64,000 nucleotides of DNA from positions 10,140,471 through 10,204,470 of the forward strand of contig OY987247.1 in the NCBI GenBank assembly GCA_963920765.1. The letters are read 5' to 3'. A program made the position numbers and the translations under genes. The stretch is from Ulota crispa (Eukaryota > Streptophyta > Bryopsida > Orthotrichales > Orthotrichaceae). Shown piece after piece: positions 22,678-33,242 of the stretch; the stretch's first letter is position 1; every line of letters starts with the position of its first letter. The notes beneath the pieces are model-generated. The model saw nothing but the letters and a program-made list of their open reading frames with translations, ran no database searches and had not been told where the DNA came from.

Positions 22678-24697
22678 CTCCTCCTCACTTGATATAATAT
22701 TTATATAAAGTTTTAATCAATGTTGTATATGGTAGTTTTTGTAATCTTGTTGGATGTGTGGTTGTTGCCTTGTTGAATTCCTAACCTTGATTGTGGTCAA
22801 GGACAAAACCAAAGATGAAGGAAGAAGAGTACAACACCTTAAACAATCCATTCTCTTGGAAAAATGCAATGGAAAAAAATCCATGTAAGGATTATAACAA
22901 TTTCCAAAAAGAATTAATTCTTGAATTTTTTTCATGTTCACATACTCAAATGGCTTGAAAGTGATCTCTCTCAATAAAATAATTAGTGGATCAAATTTTT
23001 GAATTTTTTTCAAATTTTTTAAGAGCATGTTTCATTAGACAATAACATCCATAGTATGATCAAACCTTTTCTTTGAAGCTTCTATAAAATGTTAATTTTT
23101 ATTTTGGTCATCCAAAACAATATCTTCCACTTTAAGTTGTTCTTGTGCAATTTTAATTTTTTGTCGAGCATGAAGTTGGCTATATGCATTACAAACTTCA
23201 TGATCATCCAATGCTTAAAACATAGTGGATTTTTTTTGGAAGCACAACCTACTTTGTTGAAAATGTCATTACAATAAGAAAATTCCCTAAAAAGATTTTT
23301 ATAATAATAAGTCTCAATTATAAAATTTGTAAGGTCAAAACCTATAACATCATGTAGAGTATTTGCTAAAAGAATTCTTTTCTAAAACTAAATAATAAAA
23401 TAGAAGTTATTATGTAGTTAAGGAGAGTTGATTGCAAATTTTGGCCATTGTAAAGTGCTTTTGAACACTTTGTGAACAACACCCTTTCCAATCTCTTTGT
23501 TTTTGAATTTGTTTTAGGGATGCCCCCATGTTGACAGCTACATCACATATGGTACCATATCTCATTCAAATAGTATTTAATTCCATTGTTTCTTTTGAGA
23601 GGAATGCAAGCTTTTCAATATGAGCACACACTCCCTTTTCATAGTTTTATCTCAAGTATTTTACACAAAAAATGCTTGCCCAAATCTCCAAAAAGCCCAA
23701 AATGGGCTCCTTGGTCATTTTTTTTTTTTTTTTCTTTCTTCAAAGTAATGAATTGTCACATTCCAATGTCATAAATAAGTGAACAATGATTATGCAATTT
23801 TAGGCGATGTAGTTGTAGCCAAATATAAAAGTGCTATTACCGCAATAAAGAATGGATATTGTTCATCCATTGGTTCCTTTTCCTACTTACAATGGCAATG
23901 AGGATCATCATTTTGTTACTATGTCCAACCATAGGTGTGGATAGTGCATAAATTTGACCGAATGCCATTAAGTTTAGAGTTAATGCTTGCAAATCATGTC
24001 TAGTAACTCATGGAATAATCTGGAATTTGAATGGCCCAATTGTCCATGCCAAACTGAAACTTTGTTGTCTTTACAAGATAATGAAAAAACGGATAACCAT
24101 AGTGATCAAATCACAATTTGGTACAAACTACTTGCCGTAAGAAATGTTGTTTTCACAGTTTTATTATTATGTACAAAAACCAAAGGTTCCTAATTATCTA
24201 GAATTTTGGTTGAGAGATGTAAACCATTGATATACACATTTTGATAGCTGATCAGACTTCAAGGGCAATGAAATAATATATAGCACAACAGAAAGTGACA
24301 GTAGTGTCTTTAGCCTTTGTGTAGTGTCAAATTATTTGCAATACTTTCCTAAAAACAAAATGCATATGATTCAAGTATAGTTACCAACAAAATTATTTGC
24401 CTAGATAAAACATTCTTTTCATCAAAAATTTCTTTTTCATGCAAAATTGTATGCATAGTTGCACAATTAAAGAGTACCTCAAAAACTCATCAATGATGTA
24501 TCCACAACAGCATGTGCTTCAAAAGCCTCAGCTCCAAATAAAATTTGAGCTTGTGCCAAAGCTCTAGATATTGATGTTGCAAAGAAGGACCAAGATGGCA
24601 ACAAAGCAGAAGCAATATTTTGTAAGACGAAGCGGTAAAGATAAAGGTACTTACAATAGAAGGTTAGTAAAAAGTGATGCAATGTGATAAATGTCCG

Positions 24698-24700
<3 letters not shown>

Positions 24701-24792
<92 letters not shown>

Positions 24793-24823
24793 ATATACAT
24801 ACATACATACATACACACACACA
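24701..24823. repeat. (AT)n microsatellite with (ATAC)n/(CA)n tail
   Basis: About 45 uninterrupted AT units (24701-24790) run into ATAC and CA repeats. The tract invents frames of alternating Tyr and Ile that are not genes. Confidence 0.95.
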
Positions 24824-25105
24824 AGTCTTTCTTTCTTGTCATATCAATGGGTTATGTCCTCTGTGCCTCCAATTGAAAATGTTTATCCCATGGCCCATAT
24901 CTCCATGCATCCCCCATCCATCCCCAATCCACATGCAACCCTTGTTTTGAGACCTCTAGCCTTCCACGCATCCTTGTACCCTCATCTCCAAAATCTCAAT
25001 CCAAAATTTAGTTACAAATGTTTGTTAGAGACCAAATAAGGTTTCATTCATTTGTTTTTCATTTGCTTGATCACCACAGACACAATTATAAACTGCATTC
25101 TTTTA

Positions 25106-25110
<5 letters not shown>

Positions 25111-25167
<57 letters not shown>
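25111..25167. repeat. (AT)n(AC)n microsatellite
   Basis: About 23 AT units are followed by AC units. Confidence 0.95.
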
Positions 25168-25403
25168 TAGACATATGTATGCTTTTACAGTTGTTGCCCT
25201 TAAAAAACAATTGTTGCCATCAACTTCCAGTTGTGCAAATAGAAACAGCTAAAGTTTTGTGCCTCGATACTAGTAGTAACCACTAGAATTACTGCAAATC
25301 TAATAACATAAGAGAGTGAAGCATTCATAATATATGTAAAACTTGCCAATAACCTTCCTCAAGGAATAGTGCAAAATAGTTTGCAAAGAATGTGTTCACA
25401 ACA

Positions 25404-25620
25404 TGTTGGGAGTATAAAACACAACTAAGCCATAAAGAGATAATTAATTAAAGAATGCAACAAGAAAGAGGTAAGAAGTAAGAAGTATATCTCAATCTAT
25501 GTAGGTTTTCAACTACATAGCAAGGAGAGAGGATTTAACATAAACTTCTTTCTCTACTAGTGGTCCATGAGATTTGTTTACCAAAATTAACTTCAGCGTT
25601 TTTTGTGAGTGACTCAACGC
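25404..25620 (-). repeat. Probable LTR of a degenerate retroelement (right copy)
   Basis: It begins TGTTGGGAGTATAAAACACA and aligns with 22440-22677 for about 170 bp in the same orientation. The right border is blurred by divergence. Confidence 0.5.
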
Positions 25621-27356
25621 AGAGCATCATCTTTTTGTCATTGGCTCATATAGGGAGTTAAGGTATGGCATTTGTAGAAATCTATTAGAGGTCATGTTGC
25701 CAGCAAAAAAAAACCGTGATAAATTTTAGTGAACTCTAATTAATTATGGTGGAGAGCGCTTTAATATAATATTTATTTTGAAAGTGGTGATGGTTGTTTA
25801 TTTGACAAATTCCGACATGCAATGAATAACTTGGGCATTATTTTTGCGCTTGCATTTTAACTATTTGGTGCATTTCATCTCTACCATTTTGTTTTTTAAT
25901 CTATAAGCACGTTTGTTTTTCTCTCTTTACTTCTCATTTGTTTTGTCTAAACGTCAACATATTGTGTTTGTGAGTATAGGGGCTTTGTTTGCAGATTCCA
26001 TAGAAGAAAGAAGAAGTTTGTCAAAATAATGATGAAAATTTGGAGCCGTCTTTACAAATGAACTTTCATTTGATTAGCCCAATAAGCATGTGAAGAAGGG
26101 AAAGCTAGTTGGGTAGAGGAGGAAGATGTGGACATGATGGAGGTTGAGGTTGTTCCAATAAAGACACATGAAGCACATGAACTAAAATCTAAGTATTTAT
26201 AATGTCTAAAATAAATTATAAAGGAAAGAATAATAAAGTCAAAAAGGTGGAATTGTTCATAGCCTTCAAATGTAATATGAAGCCAAATGTCTTTAAAGAG
26301 CTACAATCCAGAGCAGATGTTTCCCTCTTTTTTCTTGCTATGTTTTAAGTTTGAGGGTTGCGACACTTGCAATTGTAGCCTTTAATGTACAAAGTGAGAT
26401 ACTTTTGAAAGTGTTTTATTCCAGCTGATAATCTGCTTTTGAGAAGAATTTGAGATTGACAATATAAAACCATTGTTTTCATATCACGCATCCATTTTAA
26501 ATGTGGTACAAGTTGTGAAATAAATCAGATCAGAAGTTCATGAACGAGTTGAAAATTTTCGAAACGTGCGAAAAGTCGAGAGTAATTCCCTTCGGTCAGG
26601 TGCATTTTCAAGTAAAAGAGAATCTGCACATACGATTCTTGATTGGAAGATTTCTTGAATATCACAGTTTTAAAGTAAACATGCCTGGGATCGAAAAGGA
26701 CAAACTTCTATCATATTATCGACGTTTGATGTAAAGGCAGGAGCACTTGTTATCAAGCATGTTTCTAAAAATGTATCGTAATAATTCTAGAAGAACAAGT
26801 GCTTGTTGCACAATGTTCAATACCAGGAGAGTAAACTTAGTGCTTGGATTTGAAATAGCTTCGAATTGAGCTTTTGCTTCTCTTACAGCATTGGTATGGA
26901 GTTTCGAAGAAATTTGGCTATGCTGCGCAACTTTCAATTGTTGATCCAATCTGAAAAAGCCACCATGCGTGTTAAACTCCCTTCAGTTCAGTACTCGGAC
27001 GGACTATCTGTGCCATTTAACAAATAAATCTTCGAGCCAGACAACTCCAAAAACAAATACCAGGAAATAAATATCAAGCTAAGGTTATTATCTAAAAAAA
27101 GCCACAGTTTGCAAAAGAAACTACATACATTGCACGTGCTCTGCAGTATCAAGCGAGATAGATTATAAAATAGAAATTGTAGGTGATCAAAGCGGAAAGA
27201 GAGGTGCTCACGTACACAGTTTACTAACACTCTGGTTGACCAGAATTCCATGTTCCTAACGATAAGAGCTTTGGTGGTAGTGCTCCGACATACCGCATCA
27301 GGATCTCAAGAGCAGCTTTTCCACCTAATCAGGCACATCATCTTCAAAGCTGCAAA
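25621..27356. other. Intergenic region with one possible exon fragment
   Basis: Most of it is AT-rich with no gene. On the minus strand at 26811-26952 a stretch preceded by a TTTTTCAG acceptor-like site reads as charged, helix-forming protein (KLHTNAVREAKAQFEAISNP) and ends near a GGTATT donor-like site. It could be an exon of an unrecognised gene or a spliced downstream part of the PRP4-like transcript. I do not claim it as a gene. Confidence 0.3.
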
Positions 27357-30151
27357 CTAAGAATTGTAATGGGACCACAATTTAATTCTTCGATCATGTG
27401 ACACAGTCCCAATATATTTTCCATCTGCAATCAGCAACACATCGAGTCAGGAACTTGCTATAAGCGATAAAAAGTGTACATACAACAGATTGCACGAGTA
27501 CTGCAGTATCCCGTGATGTTGTAAATGTTTTCATGTCCCAGACGCAAACCTCGAGCTGTGTAACTCTATTTGGCATAGACATGACCCTGAAATCACAGAA
27601 TACTACAGTTGCGGTGACATCTAGTTTAATCAACAAAATCGATCACGTAATATACTCCAACAGCGCATGCCTAAGCAACGTTAGCTCACAGTTCGCAGGC
27701 ACAGGATAGCCTACAAAAATGAGCCCAGCAACCTCTTGTCACAGCCAGCATATTTTCATATACTGAAATGTAACCCAAAACCGTAAGGCATGCCAGAATG
27801 CCTTACCTGGTGACACGTCAACTCCAGCAACCTTGCTTTCAGGACCCACCAGAGTTTTCACTGGTTTAAAATCACGAGCCGACCATATCTGCAAACCACT
27901 TTCCTGATTACTCTTGTTAACACGTGCAAGGATCCATCAACGCTGAAACACTCCACAATAATAAACGAGGAGAGTTTCTATAAAAATGAGATGAAATGAG
28001 ACAATTCAACAAATTATTTTAAACCTAATACAAGTAAAGCCCTAAATTTTGAAATTCCTGGAACATCAGCAGAAGAGCATAAGCCACCAGGTTGCAGAAT
28101 AGAAAGACGTAAGTATTATACCCGTGACGTGTTGTCGAACGAGGCTGTCACCAAGAAGTAACCTTCTGAAGGTTCGAACTTGACTTGAGAGATCAGAGAA
28201 TTATGAGCGGGAATGATGTAGCGACACTACTTCTTTCGCAAATCCCATATTCTGCATGTGTGGTCATCACTACCCGTCGCCAAATGGTACCCATTGGCAG
28301 AGAAGTCAACGCCATACACCTGCTCAAACCAAACCCAGCCCAACCTCCATGTCACCTGGTGAGAGAAATGAAATTCCTACCGCTCGACTGAGTACAAAAA
28401 TTGAAAGAGCCTTGCAAAGAATGGAGTCAAGAGGATTACTCAGTCCTGAGACTGTACCGCTGAACAGGCACAGTACGATCACAAGACGCTGAGAAACTTG
28501 GCACAAAGACAATCAAAAAGGTAAAAACGATGGTAGGTAACAAGCATCGTGTGTGTACAGGCTTTTCCTAAACTTACAGGTTTGACATGACCTTCCAAAG
28601 CCAGGATGCTCTTCCCAGTTCGCAAATCCCATACACGAGCCAATGCATCCATTCCACATGACGCTGCTAACGCCCCATCTTGCTGAAATGCAATGCCATA
28701 GACACTACGACTGTGCCCCTCTTGTAACAAAAGCTCGATGCCCGTGCTCACATCCCAGAGCCTCCACGTTTTATCAAAACTTGCAGTTCCAAGGTAGGCA
28801 CCGGAGGGGTGGAATGCAATGCGGGCAAGCCGGTCCAAATGACCTTCGTAGGATTGTAGTTTTTCCCTTCGAGACTCCACAGAATGGCAGTCCGATCAGC
28901 AGAGGCTGTGGCAACGTTGCCTGCCCCGGGGTCGAGGGTCTTGCACGCGCCAGGATGGAACACGACATCGGTCACGCGTTCTGTCAAGTAAGGCGACAGA
29001 TGGCGTGCCAGAGCACCCAATCTACGGTGGGCAGGACACGGAAATGCTGCCATGGGCACATTGGCCCTGCTGCAAACGGATGGACAAGAGCCAGCAGCAC
29101 AGACGGCACGCTCCAGAGGCCCGAAGATCTGCTAATTTCTCTAGGTATGATGCTATGGTATTCAAAATTCGACGGAATACAGTGGCTAGTACTCCGCAGA
29201 CTAATTCCCGTACTAAACCTATGTATCAAAGCGGAACTGTTGTTCTCGATTATTGTAAGAACGGTAAAAAGCTGGCTGTACATCCCAAAGAGAATATGGC
29301 GAACGATCGACCTAATCCCTCCTGATATGCGGCCTACTTCTTTCAACAATGTGGGCCCAATCAAGCATAATTATACCCTAAACCCCAGAGTGCAGAAAAC
29401 AATTACGAGAAGCCTTTAGTTACCCGGTAGCCAGCAAGGACGCGTTCGGTGAGAAGGCACAGGAGGAAAGCGGCCTGCCATCCCCGATCTCGCTGCAGTC
29501 CAGAGACGTGTTTGCCATGTATTGCAGCAGCACTTGCTCCGTTTCCGCATCTTCGTCGTCCTCGTCCGGGTCTGTTCGCTTACGCTTGGTCCTCTCAACA
29601 CGAGTCTGAGAGCGCGGCAGGGAAAATCGCAAGACCTCTTTGCGGCACAGGAGAAGCTCAGAGGAACCCTCCGTGTAAAATAACTGCAACGGCGCAACAT
29701 CATCATCTTCGGAAACAACCTCCTGCGCTTGGATCAGCTTGTCGAGCTCGCCGTCAGCGTCCAGCTTGGCCATGATAGCGCGCAGGCGGTCACGACGCTC
29801 CATCTCGCGCTCGCCAGGCAGGGTAACAGGGTGGCCGAAGTGGCGGAGGCGCTCTTGGACAGAGTTTTCATTGGTGGGTACAGCCAGGGCCGAAGCGCGG
29901 CGTTTCATAAGCAATTGTTGGACAAGGTGTTCCTTGCGGTCGCGAGCGCGCTGGCTCGCTTCAGAGACGTGGTATAAGGTGAGCTCGGCATCGACGACAG
30001 CGCCCGGGAGGGGAGGCCCATGCGAAGGGGAATCATCCAGTTGCTCGTCATCGGCGTCGGAGGAGGACGAGGCGTCGAGGTGGGCATCCATGTCGACGTC
30101 GGTGGGAGCAGGAGGGACAGAAGCAGCAGGACGCAGGGTGGCATCGGCCAT
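27357..30151 (-). pseudogene. PRP4/LACHESIS-like U4/U6 snRNP WD40 splicing factor, disrupted
   Basis: PRP4 is a core U4/U6 small nuclear ribonucleoprotein subunit of the spliceosome. Exons I can place are 30151-29424, 29128-28578 (with frame breaks), 28319-28122, 27888-27807 and 27424-27357, all with GT-AG borders and compatible phases at the 3' end. Exon 1 has an acidic, Ser-rich start and the splicing factor motif (NENSVQERLRHFGHPVTLPG). WD40 repeats follow, with [54 protein letters not shown] and TVSHDRRIKLWS. Lesions: an in-frame TAG at 28229-28227 after DLRKK, a one-base frame break at the A5 run 28861-28865, and a further frame change and weak conservation in 29128-28980. An upstream ATG at 30208 is in frame, but 30151 better fits the family. 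Either it is a recent pseudogene or the assembly has errors. Confidence 0.75.
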
Positions 30152-30269
30152 ACATAGACACAAGCAAACTTGGGCAAGGGCAGGGGCAGTCTGTAGCTTA
30201 GTCGTCACAAGAAGGGCAAAAGCAGGACGGCAACAGACGAGACGAGGTGAGGATGGTGGTGCCGGTTAA

Positions 30270-30501
30270 CCCTTAAAGGACCGCTCTACGTATGGCATAG
30301 TAAATATGCTGCCGTATAATTGGCATTTGTTACCAATAAAAAGTTTTGATTTGAGATCTTGACTAATTCACTAGAACCGCATTGATTTATATTTTAACTT
30401 CTTTGTTGATTTTGAATGTAGTAAAGGTGTGGATGCATTCTAAATAAAAAAAAATATGAAATACTATATTGGTCACAAAGGGCTCCTCGGTCGTTTAAGG
30501 G
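30270..30501. mobile_element. TTAA-flanked MITE, family 1, 232 bp (copy F)
   Basis: TTAA occurs at 30266-30269 and 30502-30505. The ends are CCCTTAAAGGACCGC and ...GGTCGTTTAAGGG. It is the inverted counterpart of 4815-5045 over its full length. It lies about 120 bp upstream of the PRP4-like start codon. Confidence 0.82.
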
Positions 30502-30505
30502 TTAA

Positions 30506-30910
30506 CCCCTGAAGGGCCTGAATGTCCTTTGCGGTCATAATGTGCTATATTGCTGGTATGTGGGGGCTATCGCGGCATTTTCAAACTTTTGTGTACAGTG
30601 ACAACTTGTAGGAAATTTCAAGCCGGATCTGGTTGTGCATGTTTTTTGAGAAGAGACCTTGTCAAATTCTACAAGCTGAGGTTTGTATCCGCACTTGCAT
30701 ATGGTATAGCTACGATACTTGATTTCTATGTCGACGAGGCCACCCTGCCTTCACAACAACCCAAGCCGTACTAGACATGTGGCCGTATTGTAGAATTGCA
30801 TGGCTCATCTCTGGGTGACTAAACGCCTGTTGAAGTCGCCTAAACCATGTATATCTCGGTCCGCTATAGATACGTACCTGTATCTTGGAGGCCCAAGGGC
30901 CCTTCAGGGG
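30506..30910. mobile_element. TTAA-flanked MITE, family 5, 405 bp (copy G)
   Basis: It starts CCCCTGAAGGGCC and ends GGGCCCTTCAGGGG, a near-perfect inverted repeat, between TTAA at 30502-30505 (shared with the family 1 copy) and 30911-30914. It is less AT-rich than the other families and non-coding. Confidence 0.82.
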
Positions 30911-30914
30911 TTAA

Positions 30915-31546
30915 GCACAAGCAACAACAAGACTAACCAAAATGACAATAATGATAACCAAGCACAGCAGCAAGAAATGGTAATTTACAAGAGTATTGAC
31001 CCCAAATCCAACACATTTGGAAAAGGTATTCCTTGCTAGCAAGATTAGCAATAACGTGATGTTCATTAACTTGGTAAAAAAAGGAATTTTGGGATTTGAA
31101 AGAATTATTAAAAAACTCACTTCAAAGCACCAAAATATTCTCACAAATGCAAAAAGTTAGTATCCCCAAACTCTATTTTGGGAAAAAAAACTCCCAAACT
31201 AACAAATATCTACATAATTTGATACGTAGACAGCACATGTAAACACTCATTTTGGAAACCAACACAAATATGTACCAACTAGTATGACCCGTGTCCATAG
31301 GACATGATAGGCTTGATAGCCATTAACTTGGGCTCTCAAATTCAGGACTTGAGCTCTCAATTTCAGGATTAGAGTTCTCAATCCATGCTTAACCTTCACA
31401 ACTTGAACTCTCAATTTCACAACTTAAATTCTTGATTCATGCTTGACCAAGCTCATAACTTAAATTGCTTGACCTACAAACCTGACTATTGTAATACAAT
31501 CCTAATCTTTTATACAAATAGACTATATAAAGCAGCCTAAAACAGG
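30915..31546 (-). repeat. Duplicated 3' flank of the cyclophilin gene
   Basis: About 30920-31280 matches 3600-3790 downstream of the intact cyclophilin (shared CAGCAGCAAGAA, GGTATTCCTTG, GTAGACAGC). About 31285-31525 is extra in this copy and consists of an imperfect repeat of CTCTCAATTTCA / CTTGAACTC-type units. Confidence 0.6.
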
Positions 31547-32252
31547 CTAATCCAGAGCCACTCCCTCGGCCACACTGCACCTTCTCTTGTAGTAAAGTAG
31601 CTCCTTTACAAGAGGAAGTTCACCACAATCAAAAATATGCACCCTCCGCTTAGGCGGTTTGTAATATGTGCCTTCGGCCTCCACTTTGGACACAACATCA
31701 AGACCTCTCACAACTTTCCCAAATACAACATGCCTAGCGCACATGATACTAAACTTCACAGTCAAAATAAAGAACTGAGAACTGTTTGTGTCAGGTCCAC
31801 TATTTGCCATGGAAAGCACACCGGGGCTAGAATGTTTTAGTTCCATGCTCTCATCTGCAAACTTACCACCATAGATGGACTCGCCTCCAGTACCATCCCC
31901 TTTGGTGATGTCACCTCCCTAAATCATATAGTTGGGGTTGATGCGGTGAAAGCTGGTGCCCTTGAAGTGGAGCGGCTTGCCGGTGGCACCTGTGCCCTTC
32001 TCCCCTGTGCAAAGCGCCCGAAAATTCTCCATCGTCTTGGGAACCGCTTTGCTGAATAATCCAATCTCCATGCGACCTGCGGGCTCGTGGTCGATGTTGA
32101 TATCGAAGTAGACCTTGTGTGTAATGTCGTCCAAAGCCGTCTTGGAGCTGCGCTGAGACACGCACTAGAGGGAGGCCACGACGATGGCCATGAGGGCCAA
32201 GGCCAGCCCGGCCAGGGCTGTCAAGATGATGGCAAGACAATCTGGCCAACAC
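31547..32252 (-). pseudogene. Degenerate duplicate of the secretory cyclophilin
   Basis: It is collinear with the intact gene at 3864-4490, including flanking DNA, so it is a segmental duplication rather than a bare retrocopy. Most of the fold is recognisable ([45 protein letters not shown]). Lesions: a TAG at 31919-31921 replaces the Gln of the MIQGGD motif, a second TAG interrupts the end of the signal peptide (about 32166), the Trp of the SWLDGRH motif is changed (SIMCARH), and an inserted base removes the normal stop after GELPL, extending the frame. Both stops are single-base changes from sense codons. It is very unlikely to make an active isomerase. Confidence 0.9.
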
Positions 32253-32265
32253 GTAAGCTTACTAC

Positions 32266-32365
32266 AAAGTGGGCAGGGTATTGCCAATTCTGGCAAATAG
32301 TTTGCCCTACTAGCTAGCCAGTAGGGCGAGCTATTTGCTAGAATTGGCAATACCTTGCCCACTTT
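32266..32365. repeat. Near-perfect 100-bp foldback hairpin
   Basis: The arms begin AAAGTGGGCAGGGTATTGCC and its near reverse complement, about 46 bp each, around a short AGCTAGCC loop. It lies where the 5' end of the cyclophilin duplicate would continue. It could be a small transposon or an inverted duplication. Confidence 0.75.
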
Positions 32366-32693
32366 CTAGGATTGAGATTGGGGGTGGGTGTGTTTGGCAA
32401 GCAGGGGTGAGCATAATTGGCAAGGGTGAACAATAGAGCATAATTGGTAAGGGTGAGCATAATTGATAGGGCTATTGAGGAGGCTCGATTCTAGAAATTA
32501 ATCTAGCTAAAAACAAGTAGAATATGCGTCCCCAATTTTTAACATGTAAAACTTACATGCATTTATACTTGGTGCTCTAAACATAAGATGCCATGTGCGG
32601 GGAATAACTAGCATTTACTCATTTAGAGTAGTGCCACCGCAAACAAAAAGGTACAATATTTAACCCATTAGGTAACCTTACCCATTTTTTTGA

Positions 32694-32877
32694 GGGTTTA
32701 GAGCACCCTTCCATACTCACTTGGTTGTTGGTGAAATTAGATATAACTCACCAACAATCGGTAAGATGGGAGCTAGTTTCAAAAAACTAGCCATGGAATT
32801 CCCATCCCATTGTTTATCAATGAGTTATATGTAACTTCACCAACCATCGGGTGAGCATGGAAGGACGCTCCTAGGGT
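32694..32877. mobile_element. Foldback MITE, about 185 bp
   Basis: The inverted arms GAGCACCCTTCCATACTCAC and GTGAGCATGGAAGGACGCTC continue inward to CTAGTTT / AAACTAG around a short loop. It is non-coding. The target duplication is not clear. Confidence 0.6.
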
Positions 32878-32937
32878 ACTTCAAGGTCTTGGATAATTCA
32901 AGAAAAAAATCTATAGGGTTAGCCTTTCAATAAGTTA

Positions 32938-33242
32938 TCATGGAACGTTATTTTTGTGGAAAAAACTGTTGTAAACTATTTTCTATTAAAGGGAAAAGTT
33001 ATATCTCATAGGTTCCCTAAAAGCAACTTTAGACTACCCTTGAAACTCTTTAGATGTGTTCCTATACATGCACTTGATTGACCCAATCCCAACCCTCCCA
33101 AACTAACTCCTAAGCTGGCATGTGGCAAGATTTGCTTTTGTGGCATTCATTGCTCCACTTTGGGTTCATAGTGAGTGGTGAACACCTCAAAAGTAAGGGT
33201 TGGCTTTGGATACCGCTTGGGTATGGAGAAGGTTACCTTACC
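32938..33242. repeat. Dispersed repeat, copy 2 (inverted copy of 8518-8826)
   Basis: It is the reverse complement of the repeat at 8518-8826, shared over about 300 bp with moderate divergence. Confidence 0.65.

Larger units (their letters stand above)
22678..25403. other. Interior of the LTR pair, no recognisable retroviral-type protein
   Basis: About 2.7 kb of AT-rich DNA lies between the two repeats. I could not identify gag, integrase or reverse transcriptase in any frame. It may be a non-autonomous or very old element. It contains two long AT dinucleotide tracts. Confidence 0.4.

Noticed and set aside
24651..25252. Reading frames of alternating Tyr-Ile
   Set aside because: They are translations of AT microsatellites.
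28643..29419. 258-codon plus-strand frame
   Set aside because: It is antisense to PRP4-like exons and intron; no family resemblance.
29739..30269. 176-codon plus-strand frame
   Set aside because: It is antisense to PRP4-like exon 1; the Ser/Arg-rich composition is a shadow of GC-rich codons on the other strand.
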